Part shown: in pieces, positions 40,681-49,463 of the stretch | Layout: each line of letters starts with the position of its first letter | Numbering within the stretch: the stretch's first letter is position 1 | From: Cylindrotheca closterium | Taxonomy: Eukaryota > Bacillariophyta > Bacillariophyceae > Bacillariales > Bacillariaceae | Assembly: GCA_933822405.4 (NCBI GenBank) | Contig: CAKOGP040002258.1 | Location: 62,001 to 126,000 of the forward strand | Length of the DNA: 64,000 bases | Direction of reading: 5' to 3' | Program-made: the position numbers and the translations under genes | The notes under the pieces: model-generated | Told to the model about the DNA's origin: nothing | Database searches by the model: none | What the model saw: the letters and a program-made list of their open reading frames with translations, nothing else

Positions 40681-41398
40681 TTTGTATCTTTGTCTTCGAT
40701 TGTCTTCGTTTTGTGTGGGATGGAGGTGTTCTACAGGATCAATTCAAAAAACCTGTGTCACAATTATATTGGCCGTACTTATGGACACGAAGACTGCATG
40801 CAGCTTTGGGTGCCGTTGAGTGTTTCACAAGTTTCTTGGGCCTCATTGCTACTTAGTACCCGTCGGTCAGAAATGTCTTTGCTGGTACGTCAAATAGTGT
40901 CCACAAGGTCATTTACTGATCAGGAAATTTCAAAAAATACGAACAACGGTTGCCGCTTATGGGGAGCAATGACAACAAATGAACTTTCCATCCCGCGCTA
41001 TTTTAATCTCTTGTTCTCGTCCCTGAAATACCGGCAGTGCTGCATTAGGGGTTGTCAATGAACCCATTGGAACTTTATCATCTCCCCTTGGTTACCGGTG
41101 TGCCTGTTTACCTGTTGTCGCTAATCGGGTATTGAGAACCGATGTCACATTCCGGTTCCTTTCCGTCGATCACGAGTGAGTGCACAGGGCCATCAAATAC
41201 AGTACGTAGGAAACTTTGTTCAATATATACGCTGCAAAACATATTCCTGCATGTCGCTCCATCGTAGTAATTGCATTAGCAAACACGGAACTATTTCACA
41301 ACAACAGATAAGATTGAAAACCTAGAGTGAATAGTTGTAATTCCAATGATGTTCAGCAAGAGAAAAAACCAATCTACTCGTAGGGGATTAATTCTCTT
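40681..41398. other. Intergenic region
   Basis: No supported gene. A 123-codon plus-strand frame at 40690-41061 has no recognisable domain and an unbiased composition. ACCGG motifs occur at 41029-41034 and 41094-41098. Confidence 0.35.
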
Positions 41399-43255
41399 TT
41401 ACGCTTTGGACTTCTTCTTTTTCTTCTTTTTGCGCTTCTTATTGGATTCAAAGTCGACTACCTTTTGGGTCTCGTTTACTTTCTCCTCATCATTCCCATC
41501 CTCGTTGGACATTAGACCAAGTGATTTCAAGACGTCCAGATGGGCAGCATTTTCTTCTTCACCACCCGCAAAGGCTCGTTTCTTGCCACGATTGGTTTTC
41601 TTTGGTCCCTTTCTGGTTGATGGTTTCTTTTCGACAATACCCATTTGGCTGCTATCAACATCATCAGTCACCTTCGTTTGCACAGTAGACTTTGTTGTTT
41701 TGGATTTCGGAGTAGCAGGGGAACTCTGCTTGTCCATTTTGCCAGGATCTTGACAAAATGCCTCCGTAATTGCCTCCAAAACGGACTCGTCAACTGGCTC
41801 CGACTCTTTTGCTGCGTCATTCTGGTAAAACAGTACACTGGTATCAAACGAAGCGACTCGGAATGAGTCTTGTCTCCGATGCTGCGTACCTTCTGCATAC
41901 CAGTGCTTTCCTTGGTCTAGTAGTAGGTGCTTCGAAAGATACTTGTGATCCAGTAGCTGTTGATATGACTTCGATTCTTTCCAAGCTGGAACAAAGACCA
42001 CAAACATGAGTGGGTCCGTTGCATCCCGAAGAAACAATTCCATTTTTCGGGATAAAGCACCGATGACTCCATCACAGAATGGGGGGTTGGCTTGATAGCA
42101 TCCCGATGGCAAATTGGAAAGATGAAAGAAACTTGATAGACTTCCGAAGAGTGCATCCAAGTCGAATGCAGAAGCAAAGGTCTCATACCGGCAATTCAAA
42201 GGCGACGCGAAGCATTCCATGCGGCAGTCCAGCTTGTTGAGAAGAGTATCCATAATACTTCCCGGAACACCGGCCTGTAGACCTGCTCCTTGCAGCATAT
42301 CGTATCGACATAGCATACAAAACAGTGCTTCTTCAAAAGTAAAGTCATCGCTGGTCGGTTTTCGTTGTTGTTGTCTGTCATAGAGCCGTTGCAACTTTTC
42401 GTGGTACGAAGGATGGATGCGGAATGAGTTTCCGGCATGTGTGATTTGAATCAGCGTATTTTCTTCAACACGTGTGATCCTTGGCTGCTTTCTACTTTTG
42501 GCTGCTTGCAACATCGCTTGATTCGCAACCTGCTGGAGTTGTTTGGCGTAGATTTCTCTTGTATGCATGATAATCTTGTGAATAGCCCTGTGCACTTGAT
42601 TCAGTTTCTTTTGGAGCTTTGGCGGCACATCATCCGTCGTAGATCCTTGTCGTTGATTCCATGCTCTCAAAACTTCTTCCCTCAACAATGGGCCAAGCAA
42701 GTCGGATGATTGATTGGAGAGAAGTATCGGATCGAAATAGTGTTCAAAATCCTGTCGAGTCCAAGCATTGATTTTGGCGGTTGTCGCCATTAGCGGGTAC
42801 CGTTGCCTATTGATACCTTCATATTTCCCTCGTTCCTTGTGCTTTGCGTCCATGTGCCACTTTTCCAAAACACTGGGAATGGAGAACTTCACCTTGAACG
42901 GCTGCTGAATTATTCGTTGAATCACTTCCAAGCACTCCTTCTTGAAGGCTTCGTATGCCCGTCGTCGCACCACTTCTACCTGTGGATTGGTAGGAATGAC
43001 CGAACTTGTGACATCATCGACTGAGGGTTCCACATCATCGAATGGCACAGCTTGGACGTATGGATTCCATATGGAATGGCTTCCTGCCAGGTAGGAGTTA
43101 TTTGGATAATCTGTCAATTCTGGTAGTTTTCGTTTTCTCGCTCCACGATCTCTGGTTTTCTCAGTCGTCTTTGTTTTATCCATCGGTGCTTGGAATCCTT
43201 GCTGTTGATTCCAGTCTTGCATCAATGATGCGATGGCATCATCTTGTCGCAACAT
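41399..43255 (-). CDS. PCIF1-like cap-specific m6Am methyltransferase
   Basis: 618 residues from the ATG at 43255 (the frame continues upstream only to a GTG). The catalytic region is recognisable from the PCIF1/CAPAM family: ECFASPLNCRYETFASAFDLDALFGS, then SGCYQANPPFCDGVI, with the NPPF active-site motif at residues ~390-393, and DPLMFVVFVPAWKES. The end of the domain has LLLDQGKHWYAEGTQHRRQD...FDTSVLFYQND. PCIF1 methylates N6 of the cap-adjacent 2'-O-methyladenosine of mRNA. The N-terminal WW domain of the animal protein is not evident; a helical region precedes the core. The C-terminus is a Lys-rich nuclear-localisation-like tail (KKRKKKKKKKSKA). Confidence 0.87.
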   Translation of the reverse strand: MLRQDDAIASLMQDWNQQQGFQAPMDKTKTTEKTRDRGARKRKLPELTDYPNNSYLAGSHSIWNPYVQAVPFDDVEPSVDDVTSSVIPTNPQVEVVRRRAYEAFKKECLEVIQRIIQQPFKVKFSIPSVLEKWHMDAKHKERGKYEGINRQRYPLMATTAKINAWTRQDFEHYFDPILLSNQSSDLLGPLLREEVLRAWNQRQGSTTDDVPPKLQKKLNQVHRAIHKIIMHTREIYAKQLQQVANQAMLQAAKSRKQPRITRVEENTLIQITHAGNSFRIHPSYHEKLQRLYDRQQQRKPTSDDFTFEEALFCMLCRYDMLQGAGLQAGVPGSIMDTLLNKLDCRMECFASPLNCRYETFASAFDLDALFGSLSSFFHLSNLPSGCYQANPPFCDGVIGALSRKMELFLRDATDPLMFVVFVPAWKESKSYQQLLDHKYLSKHLLLDQGKHWYAEGTQHRRQDSFRVASFDTSVLFYQNDAAKESEPVDESVLEAITEAFCQDPGKMDKQSSPATPKSKTTKSTVQTKVTDDVDSSQMGIVEKKPSTRKGPKKTNRGKKRAFAGGEEENAAHLDVLKSLGLMSNEDGNDEEKVNETQKVVDFESNKKRKKKKKKKSKA

Positions 43256-43527
43256 GATGGTGTGATTGTGATGATTGATGATGATACGAATTTTCTCACA
43301 TGACACAAAGGGTTGGTTGGAGTTTAGTCGACATAGTCAAATCTTTACGGGTCACCCCCACGCCACACTGAACACGGGCTACAACAAATAGCCCGCTTCA
43401 TTTTTATTGCCCGCATAGTGTAGTCAAATAAATCATCACCGCGAGACGACCTCACAACGCAACGCACAACACAACGCAACGCGCATTATCCACCAATAAT
43501 CCTCGTAGCAATGATATAAACCGCAAT
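43256..43527. promoter_or_regulatory. Compact divergent promoter (PCIF1-like / USP)
   Basis: A 272-bp region between two divergent start codons. ACAACGCAACGC occurs twice in tandem (43454-43465 and 43471-43482). Coordinated control of the two genes is possible. Confidence 0.4.
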
Positions 43528-44853
43528 ATGACAAGAGGCATTAAGAATGTATCCGGGGTCTCCTGTCACATCTCTTGCGCCCTTCAGATCCTGCTGCACT
43601 CGTTGATTCCAATCTGCGACGCTCTTACCAAGAAGGAAAATGGTCCACATCCATCCAGACCTTTGCATCAGATGTCCGAGTTTGCCAAGGAACTAAGAGA
43701 TGATTCACCGCCGGATGATGAGAACCCTTTGTCTCCAGTTGATCCATCGCCATTGTACAAGATGCTAAAAGATTTTCGGTCCTCCACCGCCAAGTCTACC
43801 TTGTCGCTGGAGCCAGAAGATGTGGGAGATGCGTCCACTGCCATTTTGATGTTGCTGAAGCTACTGAGACAGCAATCCAAAGATTGGGCGAGTTTAGTCG
43901 ACCTTTGTTCCATGGGATCCATGAGGTATTCCATCAAAGGGGAATATCATATTGCAGCCTCCGATGGTTCAAACAAAAAGAGAATACGAATAAAACCTGG
44001 AAAGATCAAGCAAATGCCGTTTCCTTTCCCAATTTCTGGCGAGTACCAGTCGCTGGACGAAGCTCTCAAGACTGCATTGCAACCAACGGAAGTAGTCGGG
44101 TACAATTGGCAATCTCAAAAGCCGGAATCGTACGAGGAGATCTGTTATGATGAAGCCGGTCAAGTGGTCGAGCTTAAAGACGACGACTGCAACTCTGATA
44201 ATTACGATTCTAAAACAGAATGGAAAACGGAAAAAGCATTGCACATTGAAGAGCTGCCGCACTACTGTTTCTTTCACTTGGATCGCTTTTCATATGACTC
44301 AATGGGTGACAAAACTCTCTTGAATCCTACTGTTGAAATTCCACCATCTCTGGAGCTTTCAGCCTTGCAATCTAAAGCAGAAGGGTCCCTACAACTATTG
44401 GGAGGTATATTGCATGTCAGCGAGGGTGGAAAGATTGAAGAAGAGGGACACTATGTGACTCTTGTTAGAATAGACGAGGATGTTTGGGTACTAATTGATG
44501 ACGAAACCTGTACCGAAATACGATCAGATGAAACCGCCATGGAGCGTCTGAAGGGAACAACCGATGATTCAGGGAACTTTGTCTGTGCCACTCTGGTTGC
44601 TTTTGGACCGCTCGATCAGAAAGCGAACACGAATCATCGCGATCGCATGTTTCACAGGATAGTGGGGCAAATACAAAGTCAGACTCCCGAGGAGGTAGTT
44701 GGCAAGCGCATACTCGTCAAGTGGGCCAAAGAAAAATTTTATGCTGGCATAGTCAAAGGATATCATGCTGCCACTGGAAAGCATTCCATACTCTACGACG
44801 ATGGCGATGTGAAACAATACGTTTTGAGCCAAAAAATTGCAGAGTTTCCATAG
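43528..44853 (+). CDS. Ubiquitin-specific protease with a C-terminal Tudor-like module
   Basis: A 441-residue protein. It starts almost at the Cys box: RGIKNVSGVSCHISCALQILLHS, where Cys13 occupies the nucleophile position of GxxNxGxxCYxNxxLQ. The His box is GHYVTLVRIDEDVWVLIDDETCTEI (His308), and HYCFFHLDRFSYD matches the pre-His-box strand (the LxRF motif). USP enzymes remove ubiquitin from proteins. After ~385, VVGKRILVKWAKEKFYAGIVKGYHAATGKHSILYDDGDVKQY has the Tudor-like barrel pattern (W...FYAGxV...GKHxxxYDDGD) of readers such as the PDS5/Tudor type. Tyr of the canonical TCY is His here. The ATG at 43528 lies only 12 codons before Cys13, so an upstream exon is conceivable. Confidence 0.8.
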   Translation: MTRGIKNVSGVSCHISCALQILLHSLIPICDALTKKENGPHPSRPLHQMSEFAKELRDDSPPDDENPLSPVDPSPLYKMLKDFRSSTAKSTLSLEPEDVGDASTAILMLLKLLRQQSKDWASLVDLCSMGSMRYSIKGEYHIAASDGSNKKRIRIKPGKIKQMPFPFPISGEYQSLDEALKTALQPTEVVGYNWQSQKPESYEEICYDEAGQVVELKDDDCNSDNYDSKTEWKTEKALHIEELPHYCFFHLDRFSYDSMGDKTLLNPTVEIPPSLELSALQSKAEGSLQLLGGILHVSEGGKIEEEGHYVTLVRIDEDVWVLIDDETCTEIRSDETAMERLKGTTDDSGNFVCATLVAFGPLDQKANTNHRDRMFHRIVGQIQSQTPEEVVGKRILVKWAKEKFYAGIVKGYHAATGKHSILYDDGDVKQYVLSQKIAEFP

Positions 44854-45259
44854 TGGCAGTGGGTGTGGTTTGAGGTAGTTCGAACATCAGCGACCCCTTG
44901 TATTCCTTTGTGTTCCCAGTCCCTCCTCTCCACACGTTAAAAAAAAAGATGATATGTAGTCATTTTATGACCGCGACAGATTTCATCACCGCGGGATCAG
45001 TATATATCACTTCGACATCACTTAAATAGGGTATTTTTGATTTAATGTTCATGCTGGTGACCCTAATTGGCATTGTGCTCAAGTGGCCACTATCAAACTG
45101 GCATGATACCTGGTATGCTCATCTTCTCTTGTAGGCACGGAAATTGAACCGGAATCTACTGCTGCGGTATCAAAATAAGTACATACAGTAGTTTAGGGCT
45201 TATTCCTATACCTACCGGTTGCGTCCATTGATTATTGATTATTCTAACATTATTCCAAC
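44854..45259. promoter_or_regulatory. Upstream region of the STAND-like ATPase
   Basis: 3' flank of the USP gene and promoter of the large ATPase. A near-match of the recurrent octamer (TACCGGTT) lies at 45213-45220. No gene is seen. Confidence 0.4.
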
Positions 45260-48200
45260 ATGGTGAGGATACGAGAAGGCAGAGAGTTTTACGATGATTT
45301 GTACGAAACACCAGATGAAGATTATGATGATGAAGAAGATGAATTGAAGAAATTGACCTTTCCTGATCAAATGGTCGGAAGATCGAAAGAACTTGAACAG
45401 CTGCATCAACTATACGAGAAATTTTGTGGAGAGAAGAAGAGGGAATCAGAAAAGCTTCCACTTCTTATGATATCTGGTTGGTCAGGGGCAGGAAAGTCGG
45501 CGTTGGTCTCTGGTTTTCGCAAAGAGCTGGAACACAAGCAACTGAAACGAAAGCCACTTTTTCTATATGGGAAGTATGACCAAAATTTACCTGGTCAGGA
45601 ATCTTCTACGCTTGCTGCTATCCTGGAAGCGTTCGTAATTTTTTCCAAAAACCTCGAACAAGAAGAAGACCTGGAAGAAAAGACGAGTATCCTAGCATCC
45701 CTGAGGGCTGGAATGCATGACGACATTGAAACCATTGAGCCGCTACTACCTCGCTTGGCGAAACTTCTGAGAGAAGACACCGACCCCGCATCAGTGCCAT
45801 GTGCTGGATTCACATGGGACCGCTTGCAGTATCTTTTCAAATCGTTGTTTAGATCTCTTTGCAGTGGAGGGCGCCCATTAATTTTGTATTTGGATGACTT
45901 GCAGTGGGCTGATCAGAACTCATTAGAACTGATCGAAATCCTGCTGAAGGACCAAAGCCTCAAAAACTTTATGATACTCTCATGCGTCCGATCCAGTTCA
46001 ATAGCAGACGGTGGACTCAACAAATGGCTTTCGCTACTAGATGAGGACAGAATAGAAAAGATGGAGCTCAAGAGCTTATCTTTGGAAGAAACTGGCCTTT
46101 TCATTTCAGAGACTCTGGAGCTGAAGCCAGAAGAAACGTCATCGCTTACAATGGCGGTCTATAACAAGACGAGAGGAAATATATTCTCAACGATACAGGC
46201 ACTGGAGGAGTTGTATCGGAAAGAGATTATTCAATTCTCTGTGATTTCATTTAATTGGGAATGGAACGTCAAGGCCGTTGAACGACTGCAAGCACTTCTC
46301 TCTGATGACGTGCTCGAAGCTCTGATTTCTAAAGTTGAAACATTGCCACAGCGGTTGCAAATGATTCTCGCCATTGCTGCCTACACTCGATACGTATTTG
46401 AGATTGACATGCTCGAATATATCATCCGTTGCGACGAGTGTTGCAAAGTCGATTCTCGAGACGAACTCACAGCGCTGCTCAAAAAGGCTGTTTTGGAAGG
46501 AGCCCTTACCCAGTCAGTTGGAAGCCCACGGTATCGATTTACTCATGACAAAATTCGACAGGCATTGCAATCTGTCGTTTCATCTAAGTATCCACAGCTG
46601 ATACCGACCATTGGAAAACTACTTTATGAGTTTGCAAAAGAGAAGAGAGGAAGTGACTGGATGTATTTTGCAGCTTCAAATTATATCCATCCGTCTGCTG
46701 AATCGGAAGATCCCGCCTTTCTTGCAGAACTGTTCTTGGAGAGTGGCCAGAGAGCAGTTCGTCTCGCTGCTTTTGCTCCAGCAAGCAAGTTTCTGAAACA
46801 AGGACTAGAGGCATTGGGACGAATGGAGACACCCTGGGTTACTTCCTACCATTTGACGCTGAACCTTCACAACTTACTAGCTGATACTGAATTCAACCTT
46901 GGTAACTTAGATTCCGGCAAGGAAATCTGCGATATCATTGTCGAGAATGCTTCAAGCTTACTGGATAAGCTGCATGCCTATCATTCTTATGTCATGGCGT
47001 TAGCAAAGAATTTGGAGTTGGAGAAAAGCAAGCAGGTCGTCTGTCATGTTCTCGAGCTACTGGGCGAGCGCCCAACGCGACTGAAAGGAGCTGCTCGCTT
47101 TTTGAAACTTCGCAAAGTAAAGACATATTTCAAGAAACATTCGAATGAAGACTTGTTGAATCTTCCAGCAATGACCGACGAAAGATTGGTTTGGTCAATG
47201 AAATTATACATGAATCTTGCAACGCGTGCATTTCAAACGAATGACAAGAACTTCAGCCTTCAGCTATCTCTAAAGATGATTATGTTGACTGAAGCAAATG
47301 GGCTTTGTGGCGCATCAGCGCTGGGATACGCTTTGTATGCAAGACATCTCAAGGAATCCGGGGACTATGTACATGCCATGCGATTTGCGGAGTTGGCAAA
47401 GGAGGTGTGCAAACGTTTTTCAGCGAACCGAATTGTCAGCTACTTTGTCATTGAATACATTGATTGCTGGTGTCTCAATCCTGCATCATGCTTGACCGCA
47501 TTGCAACACAACCATAGGATAGCGCTTTCGAAAGGAGAAGTCGAGGCGGCGTTTCTTCTCTCCTTTGCGGGAAACAAGTTGGCTTTTGATCTAGGATACC
47601 CCCTTCGAGCTGTCGAAAGGAGAGCAACAGAGATTCTGGATGAAGCAAAATTGAACCAAATGGCACTGTATGCGGATCGGGTGAAATATAACCGTGCTGT
47701 TGTGAGATACCTCCTTGGATTTGAGTCGCTACCATTGGACTGGGATAGCATCGGAGGAGGCGACATTGACTTTGACAACGAATACTTGCTCATGCCTTTC
47801 TACTATAGCAGGTTGCAAATTGGCTTTTATTTTGGAAATCTTGAGTTCGCTGAACGGATGGCAACTCGCCTGGATACAGTGCTTGTGGCTGACAATGGGT
47901 TTACTGTCATGTCGAACGCTCTATTCTTCCCGGGCCTTGTTTTCTCTGGACTGGCGAGGCAGACAGGGAAACGCAAATTTATTGCACGTGCTAGGATCTA
48001 CCGTGACAAGATGGAGACTTTGTTGAAAGCTGGTGCTGTGAACACGAAGAACAAGCTTCTCTTAATGGATGCAGATATCTTTGCATGTTCATCAAGGGCA
48101 AGTACACGTTCAATACAAGCAAAGTACGACGAGGCCATTTCTGTAGCAATGAAATCAGGTCTGACTCATATGGTTGCACTTGGAAGCGAACTTGCCGGTG

Positions 48201-48457
48201 AATTCTTCTTGTCGAACAGACAGGATGAAGAAGTGGCCCGAGATTACTTCTCGCGGGCTGTAGAGGGATACAGATTATGGGGCGCCAGGGCCAAAGTGGA
48301 AGATCTGAACAATCGCCATGGAGAACTCATCAGCCATGCACAGGCATCGGAGGCCAAGAGTACACTGACATCATCATCAGAGTTGCAGATGTGCGACAAT
48401 TCAAAAGATCTGGAGCTGATATCAGTTCATACATCGCTCAACGAACTGCCAGGCTAA
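45260..48457 (+). CDS. STAND-like AAA ATPase with a helical-repeat C-terminus
   Basis: A 1,065-residue single-exon protein. After an acidic N-terminus, MVGRSKELEQLHQLYEKF opens a predicted-ATPase (AAA_16-type) module. Walker A is GWSGAGKSAL (73-82), Walker B LILYLDDLQWAD (207-218) and FMILSCVRSSS fits sensor 1. FTHDKIRQALQSVV at ~423 belongs to the winged-helix region of this class. Residues ~450-1040 are helical and TPR-like. In bacteria and diatoms such modules sit in large signalling proteins with kinase or cyclase domains; none is attached here, so the gene may be a stand-alone adaptor. No membrane segment or signal peptide. The effector function is unknown. Confidence 0.8.
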   Translation: MVRIREGREFYDDLYETPDEDYDDEEDELKKLTFPDQMVGRSKELEQLHQLYEKFCGEKKRESEKLPLLMISGWSGAGKSALVSGFRKELEHKQLKRKPLFLYGKYDQNLPGQESSTLAAILEAFVIFSKNLEQEEDLEEKTSILASLRAGMHDDIETIEPLLPRLAKLLREDTDPASVPCAGFTWDRLQYLFKSLFRSLCSGGRPLILYLDDLQWADQNSLELIEILLKDQSLKNFMILSCVRSSSIADGGLNKWLSLLDEDRIEKMELKSLSLEETGLFISETLELKPEETSSLTMAVYNKTRGNIFSTIQALEELYRKEIIQFSVISFNWEWNVKAVERLQALLSDDVLEALISKVETLPQRLQMILAIAAYTRYVFEIDMLEYIIRCDECCKVDSRDELTALLKKAVLEGALTQSVGSPRYRFTHDKIRQALQSVVSSKYPQLIPTIGKLLYEFAKEKRGSDWMYFAASNYIHPSAESEDPAFLAELFLESGQRAVRLAAFAPASKFLKQGLEALGRMETPWVTSYHLTLNLHNLLADTEFNLGNLDSGKEICDIIVENASSLLDKLHAYHSYVMALAKNLELEKSKQVVCHVLELLGERPTRLKGAARFLKLRKVKTYFKKHSNEDLLNLPAMTDERLVWSMKLYMNLATRAFQTNDKNFSLQLSLKMIMLTEANGLCGASALGYALYARHLKESGDYVHAMRFAELAKEVCKRFSANRIVSYFVIEYIDCWCLNPASCLTALQHNHRIALSKGEVEAAFLLSFAGNKLAFDLGYPLRAVERRATEILDEAKLNQMALYADRVKYNRAVVRYLLGFESLPLDWDSIGGGDIDFDNEYLLMPFYYSRLQIGFYFGNLEFAERMATRLDTVLVADNGFTVMSNALFFPGLVFSGLARQTGKRKFIARARIYRDKMETLLKAGAVNTKNKLLLMDADIFACSSRASTRSIQAKYDEAISVAMKSGLTHMVALGSELAGEFFLSNRQDEEVARDYFSRAVEGYRLWGARAKVEDLNNRHGELISHAQASEAKSTLTSSSELQMCDNSKDLELISVHTSLNELPG

Positions 48458-49463
48458 AACTGTATAAATACTATTATAATGTTACCTCCGAGTGTTGCGT
48501 ACACGTCCTATCCGTACCCTGGTATCTTGAGTATTAATAATATAGAGGTATGATCGGTGATACAACGACCGAGCCTACCTGAGGCAATCTCGCTCCTATT
48601 CCTTTCAGATCCATTCATCCGTGACAAAGAACCATACCACTCTCTCTATAAAAGGAGAGGGACACCACAAATGCAGCTGGGTCCTAGTAGCAAGCGTTAT
48701 CGCTTCGCCCTCGCTCAATTCAAAGTGCGAATGCGCTTCGCCTGAATTGTAGTATTCTTCAAGTTGCTACAACAAATACTACATCAGGGCTCTACAGTGC
48801 CGGTACAGTACGATAGCACCGGCGGTCTGTGGTACCTCTTATTGCGCGAAGCGCTCCTATCTGAAGCATATATCAGTACTTGTACCAGTACGTAAACGGA
48901 CACGTTTACCTGGTACGAACCCTCCTTGCGTGTATTACTGTAGGTAGCAGACAAATTGAAAATGGCGCATTGAGGGAGCGCAACCACCAACAAAACCTGC
49001 CTTTTTCCCGTCGAACATGATGTGGTCAGATTTTGAAATTCAAGGAGCTCTGGTGTTTTTCTAATTAGGGAGTTTTCAACGGACTTATTTCCTTTGTTCT
49101 TGTGATTACGAGTGCTATCAGGGCGATCCCGTCGCATATCAATTGGGCATTTATGGGTAGACGGTGGATCTCAGTTTACTGCGCGTAGAGAACATGGCTC
49201 ACGAAATTTACATATTAAGGAAAAAGGATCTTGCTTTCTGCTGAGTGCCATTTTGTTACGTCATCGAGGAGACGTCAACAGACATTCTAATCGAACTATA
49301 ATTAAAATTCCCACTGGACACCGCTCTTTTTACCGCAGAAACGTATTTTGTAACTTTCATGGCGTTATTTATATAAAAACAACGATCACTAGCTAATTGA
49401 GGGATCGGGACCCTGCAACATCATCTTTTGTAGTAATGGGGCTCTGAACTTTCATTTTTTTCA
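48458..49463. other. Intergenic region
   Basis: About 1 kb without a supported gene. CTCTC-TCTATAAAAG-GAGAG near 48640-48659 combines a TATA box with flanking complementary pentamers, but no coding frame follows it. GTAC-rich motifs recur near 48800-48930. Confidence 0.35.

Noticed and set aside
40205..40819. 204-codon plus-strand frame overlapping the 40231-40680 hypothetical
   Set aside because: Cys- and Leu-rich composition typical of an antisense shadow; the minus-strand frame is more protein-like.
40690..41061. 123-codon plus-strand frame
   Set aside because: No domain, no signal peptide, ordinary intergenic composition.
48640..48745. Possible tRNA or small RNA gene after a TATA box (TCTATAAAAGG)
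   Set aside because: No cloverleaf, A-box or B-box (GTTCRANNC) could be formed downstream.
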